Below, one piece after another: positions 8,924-16,597 of a stretch of DNA of 48,469 nucleotides (position 1 is the first letter of the stretch; each line of letters opens with the position of its first letter). A model generated the notes under the pieces. The model was not told the DNA's origin. It saw only the letters and a list, made by a program, of their open reading frames with translations, and did no database searches. The position numbers were made by a program, and so were the translations under genes. The stretch comes from Oscillospiraceae bacterium (lineage in GTDB: Bacteria > Bacillota > Clostridia > Oscillospirales > Oscillospiraceae). The DNA is taken from NCBI GenBank assembly GCA_017405865.1, contig JAFQZN010000018.1:1-48469 (forward strand). The letters are read 5' to 3'.

Positions 8924-9139
8924 TCATTGCCACTGTTAGCGTCCGGCAGAAATGGCCAATTGGCGATTTCAGCCGTGCCCGAACACCACACCGAGACGAT
9001 TGCCGTGCGCATTTTCGTAATTGTTGGAAAGCGATTCCAGTCGATGTAATATGGCAAGAATGTACTTTTAGGTTCTCTCATAACAACCGGCCTTCGGCAG
9101 ATTGCCGAGGGCCGGTTGTTGCTGTTCACATATTCCTAT
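8924..9139. terminator. Intergenic stretch with convergent terminator hairpin (9082-9120)
   Basis: Arms aacaaccggccttcggca (9082-9099) and its complement (9103-9120, one G-T pair) form an 18-bp stem with a 3-nt loop, followed by a T-rich run. It lies between the convergent ends of the restriction operon and the minus-strand protease fusion and could stop both. The 150 bases before it contain no supported gene; both strands have short open frames, which I regard as chance or relics. Confidence 0.75.
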
Positions 9140-11203
9140 TCAGCATCCTTGCCTTGCAATATCCTGAAGTATTGTATTGATGGGGATGAATCCCTGCTTG
9201 GAGTTTGTCTGTGCCTCCTCCATAGATTCAACCCCTGCACAAATCATACCAACAATTTGATCGTCTTTATCCAATACAACACCGCCACTGGCACCATGGA
9301 AAACGGTACAAGCAACTTCAAAGAGGGGATGCCCAAAATGATGTGACTTTTTCCTGATGCATGTATGCAAAAATTCACAACTATCACCTTTACAATAATT
9401 GGGATATCCAATCAATTTTACAGAATCACCCAATCCCAACGTGTCGCTATCGCCGATCGGAAAATAATGCTCTGTCTCCTTGTTTATTTCGGCAAGTGCG
9501 TAGTCGTTTTCCTTGCTATGGCAAATAAGATTCATTGTTGTTCCAACCACCATAAAAGGCACGGGATATTTGTCGTATAAGCAGACGTTATAAAACTCGT
9601 TGTCCTCTATTACGTGGAAGCAAGACAGAAGCCCGTAATCATTAAGATAGAAGCCCGAGCCCTGCCTGGGATTTTCTTGCGATTGACTTTCAAGAACAAA
9701 TACTGAACTCCGTATCTTTTCCTCGAACAATTTTTGCGCTTTTTTCTCATGATTAGTTCTCTGCAGTACTCGTTCCATAAAAGAGGTCTCATTTATGTCT
9801 TCTGGGTCAGGAGTGGTTGCTGTCATATTATTTATCGCTCTTTTTATGGAATCCCTATAGCGCGAGTACAAATCGTAGATTTCGCTTAGGCTTTCTTCGT
9901 TCGAACCAGGCCAGTAATCAAGAATATCCATCAATTCTTGTGGGTGTTTTTTCAAAAAATCATATTTTGAGTCGCCTATCTCATGTTCAGTAAAGTATAG
10001 TAGCGCACCAACGCGCTGCTTTGTTTCATCATCCAGAGGATCATGCTCAATATCAAGCACGTAGGTATTATCGCTGTCTTGCAATCCCGCTGCAAATATT
10101 GCAAGCCGTCTATCAATGCACTGCGAACAACAGCCACAATGTGGAAACCATTCGTGGGTATCTCGAGTCGAACTGCAAGACACGGATAATTGAATCAACC
10201 CATTTTCTTGATGCTGATCAAACGTTTTAATGATATCCTCCTTTGTTTTTTTATAATATGGGGTCCGAATTTTAAATGATTTAGAAAAATTGGAATAGAA
10301 TTCTTGAAGCAAGCCCATTGCTTTCGGATGGGTTGTACGACTTGATCTCGCATTAATTACATCAGTCTGTTTTGAGAGATTTAGGCTTGTGACGCCATTT
10401 TCATAAATAAACATTTCGTCTTTTGAGTAGTAATTACATATGGCAAATGCAATAGACGAAAACAGAAACATTCTTGTGCGTTGCGTTTCATCACGGCTTT
10501 TCAGTCTTTTAAAGCGGCATTCAAAAGTATATTGCAAAATACGATTGGGATATTTTTCTTTCAATTTTGCAATTAGATTTCGTTGTGTCCGTATTGTTCG
10601 GTTATTTGACATATGATTAACTAAACACAACTGCCGATCCGGAAAAGAGTTTAGTCTGTCGATCGCTCCTGCTAATGAATCTAACCCTCCAGAAAATAGC
10701 ATAACATCCATTTTATTTCCAAATTCAACGTTTAGTTCATTATTTGAAAACAGATCCATTTGATAATCTTCACTTTTCAACGGCTCGGCAGTAGCCTTTG
10801 AAAAGCGGAACTCAAACGATTTATCCCCTGTCATAAAGACTAATGCCGCTGCAAGCGCATTTGAAACATTTGAAGCTGCCCAAAAATCATAATCAAGAAC
10901 AGGCACTTCAAAAACCCAGTTGCGGCTCCAACCAGAATTACTCAAACTGGACCTTTCGCCACGGTTTGCACAACGGTCTGCGCAAAAAACATAGGCTGCA
11001 ATATGTAAAAGATCTATTATTCTGTCTGGCAATTCTTGCGGTGTATTAATGAACTTATCAAACCGCGTCGTGATATTCTCTATTACTTGATCGTAGTGAT
11101 GATTTGACAAATTAATTATTTCACTTGTACATTCATTCGAAATGCATGCTTCGCCACAATAGACATGTATAGTTTTGGAGCTGTTTGCTGATGCAGCTTT
11201 CAT
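9140..11203 (-). CDS. QueC-like (QatC/Cap9-like) enzyme fused to a trypsin-like serine protease
   Basis: A 687-residue fusion. Residues 1-~390 are QueC-like: AAYVFCADRCANRG (69-82) matches the N-terminal part of defence QueC-like proteins, the ATP-pyrophosphatase P-loop is SGGLDS (171-176), and zinc ligands are C343 plus C356-G-x-C359-x-x-C362 (HCGCCSQCIDRR), all expected for 7-cyano-7-deazaguanine synthase chemistry. Residues ~495-687 form a chymotrypsin-fold domain: GSGF (515-518), His530 (SCFH), Asp567 (ENDYAL) and Ser639 (GASGG) give a full triad. A charged helical linker joins them. No queuosine genes are nearby. QueC-like proteins of the Qat and type IV CBASS systems act in phage defence. 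The start overlaps the upstream stop by 4 nt (ATGA), implying tight coupling. AT-rich, hence probably acquired. The fusion is clear; substrate and role are inference. Confidence 0.85.
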   Translation of the reverse strand: MKAASANSSKTIHVYCGEACISNECTSEIINLSNHHYDQVIENITTRFDKFINTPQELPDRIIDLLHIAAYVFCADRCANRGERSSLSNSGWSRNWVFEVPVLDYDFWAASNVSNALAAALVFMTGDKSFEFRFSKATAEPLKSEDYQMDLFSNNELNVEFGNKMDVMLFSGGLDSLAGAIDRLNSFPDRQLCLVNHMSNNRTIRTQRNLIAKLKEKYPNRILQYTFECRFKRLKSRDETQRTRMFLFSSIAFAICNYYSKDEMFIYENGVTSLNLSKQTDVINARSSRTTHPKAMGLLQEFYSNFSKSFKIRTPYYKKTKEDIIKTFDQHQENGLIQLSVSCSSTRDTHEWFPHCGCCSQCIDRRLAIFAAGLQDSDNTYVLDIEHDPLDDETKQRVGALLYFTEHEIGDSKYDFLKKHPQELMDILDYWPGSNEESLSEIYDLYSRYRDSIKRAINNMTATTPDPEDINETSFMERVLQRTNHEKKAQKLFEEKIRSSVFVLESQSQENPRQGSGFYLNDYGLLSCFHVIEDNEFYNVCLYDKYPVPFMVVGTTMNLICHSKENDYALAEINKETEHYFPIGDSDTLGLGDSVKLIGYPNYCKGDSCEFLHTCIRKKSHHFGHPLFEVACTVFHGASGGVVLDKDDQIVGMICAGVESMEEAQTNSKQGFIPINTILQDIARQGC

Positions 11204-11970
11204 TGTTCAGCCCCCTCTCTGCGGAATTCTTCTTTAATCTTTTTGAATGTTACTGACAAGAAATCGATAATTTTCTTGTCGTTTGGTACTGCTTCTGAGG
11301 AATGCTTGTTATACCATCCGGCAGCAAAGGATTGCATTAACTTAGAGATTTCTTGTGAATGTGTAGCAATTGCTGCAGATTGCTGCTTAAGTGTATGATT
11401 AAAAGATATTAGTGTGGAATAATCTCGGATCTCGCTGGCTGCTATTCTTTCCAAATAGTAGTTTAGATTTCGTTCAGTAAACTCTGCAACAAATGAACGC
11501 GCCATTTCGCAGAACGCAGCACCCGAATCAATACCATTCCAAATGCATTCGCTATCAACACTATCAAAACTTAGTTGATTGGTTTCATGAACCTGTTGGT
11601 AAGTGATTATTGCTCTCATTAACGAGTCTTTTGCCAACTTTCCTGTTTCTAAAGAATCGCTTTCGCTTGATAAATATTGATTAACTCCTCGAAGTAGCGA
11701 GTACATCGAGAGTTCGCTACCGTTTTCAATTCCGATTACCTTTAGTTTCTCTGTATCATTAGAATAACGACAAAGTATAGTTAAAAACCGAACAGAAGCA
11801 ATTATTGACTTATCATATGGAAGTGAGTTGTACAAACCTCTTAGAGCATCCAAAGTGTCGCTAGCAACTTTGGCCACAGCAGCATCTTCTTCATTATATC
11901 CTTGCAATTGCGAAACTATCGCTCGCCATTGCTTTGTTTTTGGGATGAATCCTATCCTTTCGTGACCCAT
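11200..11970 (-). CDS. Met-Gly-starting partner of the QueC/protease fusion (QatB-like position)
   Basis: A 256-residue helical protein of unknown family, first gene of the two-gene unit. It begins MGHERIGFIPKTKQW; a Met-Gly start is notable because partners of QueC-like defence enzymes are thought to be modified at an N-terminal glycine. No transmembrane segment or catalytic motif stands out; the C-terminus (IDFLSVTFKKIKEEF) is charged and helical. The ribosome binding site is AAGGGGG about 11 nt upstream. It overlaps the fusion gene by 4 nt, so the two should be made in fixed ratio. By position it corresponds to QatB. It could be the target of the QueC-like domain, the substrate of the protease, or the phage sensor. 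These are hypotheses. Confidence 0.6.
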   Translation of the reverse strand: MGHERIGFIPKTKQWRAIVSQLQGYNEEDAAVAKVASDTLDALRGLYNSLPYDKSIIASVRFLTILCRYSNDTEKLKVIGIENGSELSMYSLLRGVNQYLSSESDSLETGKLAKDSLMRAIITYQQVHETNQLSFDSVDSECIWNGIDSGAAFCEMARSFVAEFTERNLNYYLERIAASEIRDYSTLISFNHTLKQQSAAIATHSQEISKLMQSFAAGWYNKHSSEAVPNDKKIIDFLSVTFKKIKEEFRREGAEQ

Positions 11971-12128
11971 ATATAAAGCATCCCCCTTCTTTTTCTTTGA
12001 AATACTTTAAAAATCACTGATAGCGTTTAGCTATCGCCTGTGCTTTTTTTGTAAATAGTCGGGCAATTGTTTTAACGCTCCTGTTGTTGCCAAGAACATC
12101 ACATCATAATCGGCAAATATGAGGCGTT
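11971..12128. promoter_or_regulatory. AT-rich upstream region of the QueC/protease unit, with short hairpin
   Basis: This gap should hold the promoter of the two-gene unit, but no strong -35/-10 pair is evident on the minus strand. A GATAGC/GCTATC inverted repeat (12019-12035) could be a small operator. No gene is seen. Confidence 0.35.
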
Positions 12129-13124
12129 CTATGCGTTGATTTCATCTTCCAATCCTGAAACTGCCTCCAGGATCGCGTCAAAATCCGGTTTTTCGCCGAA
12201 GATCATATTCTGCATATGCTCGTAATCGTCGCGCAGCTTCGGGACGTTGTGTTCCGGCGGCATCAAGCGCATCGTGCCGCGCTTCGCAAGATCGTACCGC
12301 GCCCACGGGCAGCGGTAGAACTTGTCCTTGAACGCGACGACGCGGGCGAGTAGGTCGGTGTCGGCAAGCGCACGGTCTTTGACCGGCGATTTCGCCATAC
12401 AGTACAGATCGTAATAGTGCCGCGAATACCGGCCGGGAAGGGCGCTGCCTTCGGCGCGGAATGCCTCGCGGTGCAGGATCGTGATCTTTTCCCAGAACGT
12501 GCGTTCCGGCAGGACCGTCAGAATATCCGTCGACGGCTGCTCAAACACGCGCCCGTAGTATTCGGCGGCGTAAGGCGTGATCGTCTGCTCCGCAGCGGGC
12601 GTCCATGCGGCGAGCGCGCCGATCTCCAGACGGATTTCCTGCAGGATCGCCGTGTCGGAAAAGCTGTTCGGGTAGGTGAACTTGACCGTCTGCCCGTCGT
12701 AGGAATCGATCTCGCACTTTACGGGCAGCGCCAGTTCCTCGGTCAGATCCTTCTTGACGGCAGGCAGAAACACGTCCCGGAGGAACGCTGCCGCGCGCTC
12801 GTTCGCCTCTTTGTTGAAAGCGTCCTGCCTGGTATTGCTGCGCTGTTCCCACGGCTCGTCGATCCCGTAGCCGAGGACGCGCCAGTCGAGGATCAGGTCG
12901 ATGTCCTCCGAAAAGCGTTTGATCAGATCGTACGCTTTGGACAGGCTCGTGCCGCCCTTAAACGCCAGGCTGTCTTTCCAAGCACAGCGGTGGAAAAGAT
13001 AATCGAGCATATAACAGACCCAGAAGTCTTTTTCGATGACCGCTTCGCTGATGCCCATTTTGGCGGCAGTATTGCGGAAAAGCGCCTCGCGCTCTTTCGC
13101 TTCGATCACAGCTATCTTTCTCAT
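12129..13124 (-). CDS. abiEii: AbiEii-type nucleotidyltransferase toxin
   Basis: A 331-residue AbiEii/AbiGii-family protein. The nucleotidyltransferase signature is GGTS (57-60) and FSEDIDL (71-77), with Asp74/Asp76 as metal ligands. Toxins of this family (type IV AbiE systems; MenT relatives) add nucleotides to tRNA 3' ends and stop growth. The later conserved RHYYDLYCM block (in the second half) is also present. The ATG at 13124 is chosen because AGGTGA sits 4 nt upstream, even though the frame runs open further. It follows the antitoxin gene by only 4 nt, in the standard order. GC is higher than in the QueC unit, so it probably arrived separately. Both enzymatic motifs look intact. Confidence 0.9.
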   Translation of the reverse strand: MRKIAVIEAKEREALFRNTAAKMGISEAVIEKDFWVCYMLDYLFHRCAWKDSLAFKGGTSLSKAYDLIKRFSEDIDLILDWRVLGYGIDEPWEQRSNTRQDAFNKEANERAAAFLRDVFLPAVKKDLTEELALPVKCEIDSYDGQTVKFTYPNSFSDTAILQEIRLEIGALAAWTPAAEQTITPYAAEYYGRVFEQPSTDILTVLPERTFWEKITILHREAFRAEGSALPGRYSRHYYDLYCMAKSPVKDRALADTDLLARVVAFKDKFYRCPWARYDLAKRGTMRLMPPEHNVPKLRDDYEHMQNMIFGEKPDFDAILEAVSGLEDEINA

Positions 13125-13128
13125 TCTA

Positions 13129-13734
13129 TCACCTGCAAATCGTCTTGATGGTTTCGTAGATCCACGAAGTCGCATACTGCGCTTCCGTCAGCATTGCTTT
13201 TCGTTCATCCGGCGTGGTCTCGGCTTTGATCCGATTGATTGTTTTTCTCCGGACGCCGTCTTTGCCAAGCGTTTTCAACGCCTGAATGACCAGCGCCGTC
13301 TTCGGCGAAATCTTTGATATCTCCTTATTGGTCGTGTGTTTATACCGAATTGTCGTACGGTCAAAGGAGTACGCTTTATAGGGTCCGTCGCTAACGTAAG
13401 ACCAGACGACGGGGACCTGCGTCGACAGGCCGAGAAGATTCAGCGCCGTGTCGCCGCAGGGGATAATGCTCCATCCGTAATTGCGGGCGATTGCGTTGGC
13501 GACCGCATCCGGCGCAGGCGCAATATACTCGTCAAGCAGCTTGCTGTATTCGGGCTTATAATACACGCCGCGCATGACGCATTTGACGATGTTGTTTTCC
13601 GACAAGCGCACCAGATATTCACTGACTCGTTTTGTTTCAGTGATGTCCGCAAAGTCAGAGGCAACAAAAACAGAGCCGACTTTCGCGGCTTCGATTCTGT
13701 CCCGCATTTCCTGCATATAATTTCGTCTGTCCAT
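13129..13734 (-). CDS. abiEi: AbiEi-like antitoxin / transcriptional repressor (DUF6088 type)
   Basis: A 201-residue protein with an N-terminal winged-helix-like region (VFVASDFADITETKRVSEYLVRLSENNIV) and the C-terminal AbiEi domain (APDAVANAIARNYGWSIIPCGDTALNLLGLS). AbiEi proteins are type IV antitoxins that do not bind the toxin directly and repress their own promoter. The inverted repeat flanking the -10 of this operon fits that. The toxin gene follows after 4 nt. DUF6088 is the family name I would expect from a domain search. Confidence 0.85.
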   Translation of the reverse strand: MDRRNYMQEMRDRIEAAKVGSVFVASDFADITETKRVSEYLVRLSENNIVKCVMRGVYYKPEYSKLLDEYIAPAPDAVANAIARNYGWSIIPCGDTALNLLGLSTQVPVVWSYVSDGPYKAYSFDRTTIRYKHTTNKEISKISPKTALVIQALKTLGKDGVRRKTINRIKAETTPDERKAMLTEAQYATSWIYETIKTICR

Positions 13735-13745
13735 AACAGCACCTC

Positions 13746-13783
13746 GCAGAAAAAAGTATATATTATTTTCTGCAAAATGTCAA
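13746..13783 (-). promoter_or_regulatory. Promoter and operator of the AbiE operon
   Basis: On the minus strand TTGACA (13783-13778), a 17-nt spacer and TATACT (13760-13755) make a strong promoter. GCAGAAAA (13746-13753) and TTTTCTGC (13766-13773) are inverted repeats that flank the -10, the expected place for AbiEi autorepression. Confidence 0.75.
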
Positions 13784-13840
13784 GCATTATACGCTGCCAC
13801 TCTGATGCGTCCGCAGAAACCGACACTTTGAAAAAAGTTA

Positions 13841-13869
13841 TTGCAAACGTATGTTCTATATGATATACT
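13841..13869 (+). promoter_or_regulatory. Promoter for the small transcription unit at 13945
   Basis: TTGCAA (13841-13846), 17-nt spacer, TATACT (13864-13869). Transcription would start near 13876 and end at the terminator at 14164-14198, giving an RNA of about 320 nt. Confidence 0.65.
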
Positions 13870-13944
13870 GTTTTCAGAGGAACTCCGGCGGGTCGAAACG
13901 CCTCCAAAGCGACACTTCCCGGTACATCAAATAACGGAGGCAGT

Positions 13945-14153
13945 ATGATGAAGAAAGAAATGACCTCCCGACGAGGTGAGGCGAAACCGACACCTTAGAC
14001 CGGAGCAAATCTGAAAACGCCGAAATTCCGCAGCACGTGGTCGATTCGATCGCGCGGATGCTTCTGCCGGAACTGATCGCTTTCTATGAAAGCGAGGAAG
14101 GTCAACGGAAGTATGCGGAATGGAAGCAGGCGCAAGGCCGTCAGGACGGCTGA
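13945..14153 (+). pseudogene. Small protein gene with an apparent frameshift
   Basis: A good ribosome binding site (ACGGAGGCAGT) precedes tandem ATGs at 13945/13948, but that frame stops at TAG 13996 after 17 codons. The -1 frame is open from 13980 to TGA 14151-14153 and encodes a segment I recognise as a recurring small-protein motif of Clostridia: AEIPQHVVDSIARMLLPELI, then AFYESEEGQRKYAEWKQ. A one-base indel before 13996 would join the two into a ~69-residue protein. No slippery heptamer is obvious at the junction, so a mutation is more likely than programmed frameshifting. Promoter and terminator are intact, so the RNA is probably made. The family's function is unknown. Confidence 0.6.
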
Positions 14154-14163
14154 GCGCAAAAGT

Positions 14164-14198
14164 GGCGGGGTATGTGAACCATACCCCGCCCGATTTTT
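14164..14198 (+). terminator. Rho-independent terminator
   Basis: Perfect 11-bp stem GGCGGGGTATG/CATACCCCGCC (14164-14174, 14180-14190) with a 5-nt loop, then CGATTTTTCT. It ends the small transcript from 13876 and lies just past the convergent gene at 14204, which it may also serve. Confidence 0.85.
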
Positions 14199-14203
14199 CT
14201 CGT

Positions 14204-14452
14204 TTAATCCATCAATCGGTGTTCGTGATTGCCCTTCAGGTAGTCGCGGACGCTGCCGTTGAGCACGTGGTAGGCGTATTCGAGCGGGTTGTTGTAGATG
14301 AGCCAGTCCAGTTCAGAGCGATTGGCGATGCTGATGTCATAGAGTTCTTCGACGGCTTCGCAGTCGATGGCGAGCATCGTTCCGTCCGAGAACTTGACCT
14401 CTACGCAGTTGGCGTCCAGATTGAATTCGCAGTGCTTGATTTTCCGTTCCAT
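14204..14452 (-). CDS. DUF6061-like small protein
   Basis: An 82-residue protein starting MERKIKHCEFNLDANC; the ATG at 14452 is chosen because AAGGAGGTAATCAA directly precedes it, although the frame is open further upstream. The layout (short beta-strand start, VKFSDGTMLAIDCEAVEE, then LDWLIYNNPLEYAYHVLNG) matches a conserved small Firmicute family that I believe is DUF6061. There is no known function. It is convergent to the small unit at 13945 and lies between the AbiE operon and tRNA-Ala. Confidence 0.7.
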   Translation of the reverse strand: MERKIKHCEFNLDANCVEVKFSDGTMLAIDCEAVEELYDISIANRSELDWLIYNNPLEYAYHVLNGSVRDYLKGNHEHRLMD

Positions 14453-14511
14453 TTGATTACCTCCTTGTTTGTTTCCTTGTCGTTCGTCCGTACACGTTGT
14501 CATAGTCGAAA

Positions 14512-14560
14512 TATAAAAATAATCCGAACCCATTCCGTAAAGGAATGAAGTTCGGATTAT
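14512..14560 (-). terminator. Terminator of tRNA-Ala
   Basis: On the minus strand an 11-bp outer stem (ATAATCCGAAC/GTTCGGATTAT, 14519-14529 with 14550-14560) and an inner ATTCC/GGAAT stem are followed by a T-rich run. It is 8 nt downstream of the tRNA CCA end. Confidence 0.8.
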
Positions 14561-14567
14561 CTTCTCG

Positions 14568-14643
14568 TGGTGGACCTTAGGGGGATCGAACCCCTGACCT
14601 CAAGATTGCGAACCTTGCGCTCTCCCAGCTGAGCTAAAGGCCC
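14568..14643 (-). tRNA. tRNA-Ala (anticodon CGC)
   Basis: A 76-nt tRNA. The acceptor GGGCCTT pairs with AAGGTCC and includes the G3-U70 wobble that defines alanine tRNAs. The anticodon stem CAAGG/TCTTG encloses loop TTCGCAA, so the anticodon is CGC (reads GCG). T-arm GGTTCGATCC is intact and CCA is encoded. The 3' end points toward the defence island, the usual orientation for tRNA-associated islands. Confidence 0.95.
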
Positions 14644-14741
14644 AAATATTTTTTCAAACAGCGCGTGAATAATCAACCGGTCGGCTGATTGAGCGGCACG
14701 TTTGACGGGTTTGCGGGGCGAAATCCCGCTGCGCAAGGGTT

Positions 14742-14769
14742 ATTATAGCACATTCTTTGAAAAATGCAA
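14742..14769 (-). promoter_or_regulatory. Promoter of tRNA-Ala
   Basis: Minus strand TTGCAT (14769-14764), 16-nt spacer, TATAAT (14747-14742). The predicted start is about 90 nt before the mature tRNA, so a leader must be trimmed. Confidence 0.7.
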
Positions 14770-14829
14770 TCTTTTTTTTCGTTTTCTGCGGGAAAGTTTT
14801 CGGCACGGCGCGTCCGGCGGCACAGGGGC

Positions 14830-14858
14830 TTGCGTTTGCAGGGTTTGCGTGGTATGAT
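14830..14858 (+). promoter_or_regulatory. Promoter of the endonuclease/exonuclease/phosphatase-fold gene
   Basis: TTGCGT (14830-14835), 17-nt spacer, TATGAT (14853-14858). The start near 14865 leaves about 28 nt to the ATG at 14893 and excludes upstream in-frame ATGs. Confidence 0.65.
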
Positions 14859-14892
14859 AGGAATGAAAATTTATAAATCAGGAGGCACTTCT

Positions 14893-16542
14893 ATGGATCA
14901 ACCGACCATTCCTCCCGAGCAGCTTGACGAGCAGCTTGACGAGCAGCTCGACGATCTGCTTCGCGGCTTTGACCCGAACGGCGAACCGGAGCGCGCGGAG
15001 GAGCTTCCGTCTGTCGACGACATCCTCAATGAATTTACCGCACAAGAAGCAGCGGCGGAGACTCCCGCTGCGCAGGACGCGCCCGAAGGGGCGCCGTCCG
15101 TGGACGACATCCTCAACGAATTTGCCGTGGCGGAACAGACGCCGGACGGGGAAGAGCTGAACGCCGCGGAGGATAAGACCCGGACGCTCCCCACGGACGA
15201 GATCCGCAGCGAATTCTCCGCGCCGCTGGCGGAGGTTGCCGAGGGCTACCGTCCCGACGAGGCGGACGGGGAGCCGCAGTCGGCGGACGACGTTCTGCGC
15301 GAATACGCTGCGCAGCCGGAGGAGGCAGACCCGCTCTCGCAGGCGGAAGAGCTGCCTGATCTCTTCCCGTCTGAATATTACGACAAGGAGGCGTCCGAGC
15401 CGGAAGCGTACGAAGCGCCGACGGTCGTGGCCCGTCCTGCGCAGAAGAAGCGCTCGACCGCGCGCAAGGCGCTGCGCGTCTTCGCCGTGATCGGCAAGTA
15501 TCTGCTCGCGATCGTGATCGCCCTTGCGATCGCCGTCGTGGGTCTGTTCGGCTATCTGACGCTGGCCGAGTACAACCCCTCCCGCGCCGAGGTCGCGCAG
15601 CGCGGCGCTGTGACCGTCTCAAAGAAGCTGGATCAGAAGACCTTCTCGATCCTCACGCTGAACACCGGCTACGCCGCGCTGGGCGAGAATGCGGACTTCT
15701 TCATGGACGGCGGCACGGGTGTGCGCGCCAACTCCGAGGACGAGGTGCGCAACAACATGCTCGGCATCGAGGCGATCGTCCAGAGCGCCGAGGCGGACTT
15801 CGTCTTCCTGCAGGAGCTGGACACCGACTCCGACCGCAGCTTTGAACTGAACCAGTGGCTGCAGTACGAATACGATCTGGAGGACTACGAGACGCGCTTT
15901 GCGCTGAACTACTCCTGCGACTACGTGCCCTATCCGCTGCCGAAGACCATCGGCAAGGTGCATTCCGGCATTGCGACCTTCAGCCGCTACGACGTCTCGT
16001 CGGCGACGCGCTACAGCCTGCCGTGTCCCTTCTCGTGGCCGACGCGCATTGCCAACCTCAAGCGCTGCATGCTCGTCACGCGCATCCCGCTCGAAGGCAA
16101 GGAGGGGCAGGAGCTGATTCTGATCAACTTCCATCTGGAGGCATACGACGACGGCGAGGGCAAGGCCGCGCAGACCGAACAGCTCATGCAGTACATGACG
16201 GAGGAATATGAAAAGGGCAACTACGTGATCGCGGGAGGCGACTTCAACCAGTGCTTCCCCGGGACGCAGGACGCCTACCCGCTGAAGGAAACGAGCGGCT
16301 GGGCCGCCGGGCAGCTTGACCGTCTGCCGACCGGCTGGAAGTACGCCTATGACGACACCACACCGACCTGCCGCCTGCTCAACCAGCCCTACGATCCTGC
16401 AAGCCCGTTGACGCAGTACTACGTGATCGACGGCTTCCTCGTCTCGCCGAACGTAACCGTGACGTCGGTGAAAACGCTGAACGAGGGCTTCGTCTACACC
16501 GACCACAACCCCGTGCTGATGGAGGTCACGCTGACCCCGTGA
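14893..16542 (+). CDS. Membrane-anchored endonuclease/exonuclease/phosphatase-family protein with acidic repeats
   Basis: A 549-residue protein. The ATG at 14893 follows AGGAGGCACTTCT. Residues 1-~190 are acidic and carry four imperfect copies of one motif: SVDDILNEF (40-48), SVDDILNEF (69-77), TDEIRSEF (from 101) and SADDVLREY (130-138), preceded by tandem QLDE. A basic stretch and one transmembrane helix (about 203-224, YLLAIVIALAIAVVGLFGYL) follow, so the C-terminal domain is probably outside. That domain has the EEP fold: LTLNTGY, LQELDTDSD (Glu), NFHLEAY, GGDFNQ (Asp/Asn) and TDHNPV (Asp-His), all catalytic positions present. Substrates of such enzymes include nucleic acids, phosphoinositides and sphingomyelin; I cannot tell which applies. 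The cytoplasmic repeats may bind a partner. Confidence 0.85.
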   Translation: MDQPTIPPEQLDEQLDEQLDDLLRGFDPNGEPERAEELPSVDDILNEFTAQEAAAETPAAQDAPEGAPSVDDILNEFAVAEQTPDGEELNAAEDKTRTLPTDEIRSEFSAPLAEVAEGYRPDEADGEPQSADDVLREYAAQPEEADPLSQAEELPDLFPSEYYDKEASEPEAYEAPTVVARPAQKKRSTARKALRVFAVIGKYLLAIVIALAIAVVGLFGYLTLAEYNPSRAEVAQRGAVTVSKKLDQKTFSILTLNTGYAALGENADFFMDGGTGVRANSEDEVRNNMLGIEAIVQSAEADFVFLQELDTDSDRSFELNQWLQYEYDLEDYETRFALNYSCDYVPYPLPKTIGKVHSGIATFSRYDVSSATRYSLPCPFSWPTRIANLKRCMLVTRIPLEGKEGQELILINFHLEAYDDGEGKAAQTEQLMQYMTEEYEKGNYVIAGGDFNQCFPGTQDAYPLKETSGWAAGQLDRLPTGWKYAYDDTTPTCRLLNQPYDPASPLTQYYVIDGFLVSPNVTVTSVKTLNEGFVYTDHNPVLMEVTLTP

Positions 16543-16565
16543 CAGAAAATGAATAAAACGCTGCG

Positions 16566-16597
16566 CCGCGCAGGGGAGAGCCTCCCCTGCGCGGTTT
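16566..16597 (+). terminator. Terminator hairpin after the EEP gene
   Basis: 12-bp perfect stem CCGCGCAGGGGA/TCCCCTGCGCGG (16566-16577, 16583-16594) with a 5-nt loop and a short TTT. Stable, but the U-tract is weak. Confidence 0.7.

Noticed and set aside
8924-9080. Open frames on both strands suggesting a truncated gene
   Set aside because: No start signal, no recognised motif and a strong terminator directly follows; kept only as an intergenic note.
9140-11203. Assignment as a queuosine biosynthesis queC gene
   Set aside because: No queD, queE or queF neighbour, extra N-terminal region, fused protease and a defence-island setting argue against it.
13129-13317. Plus-strand open frames over the AbiE operon
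   Set aside because: They run against the well-supported AbiEi/AbiEii genes and their promoter and have no ribosome binding sites.
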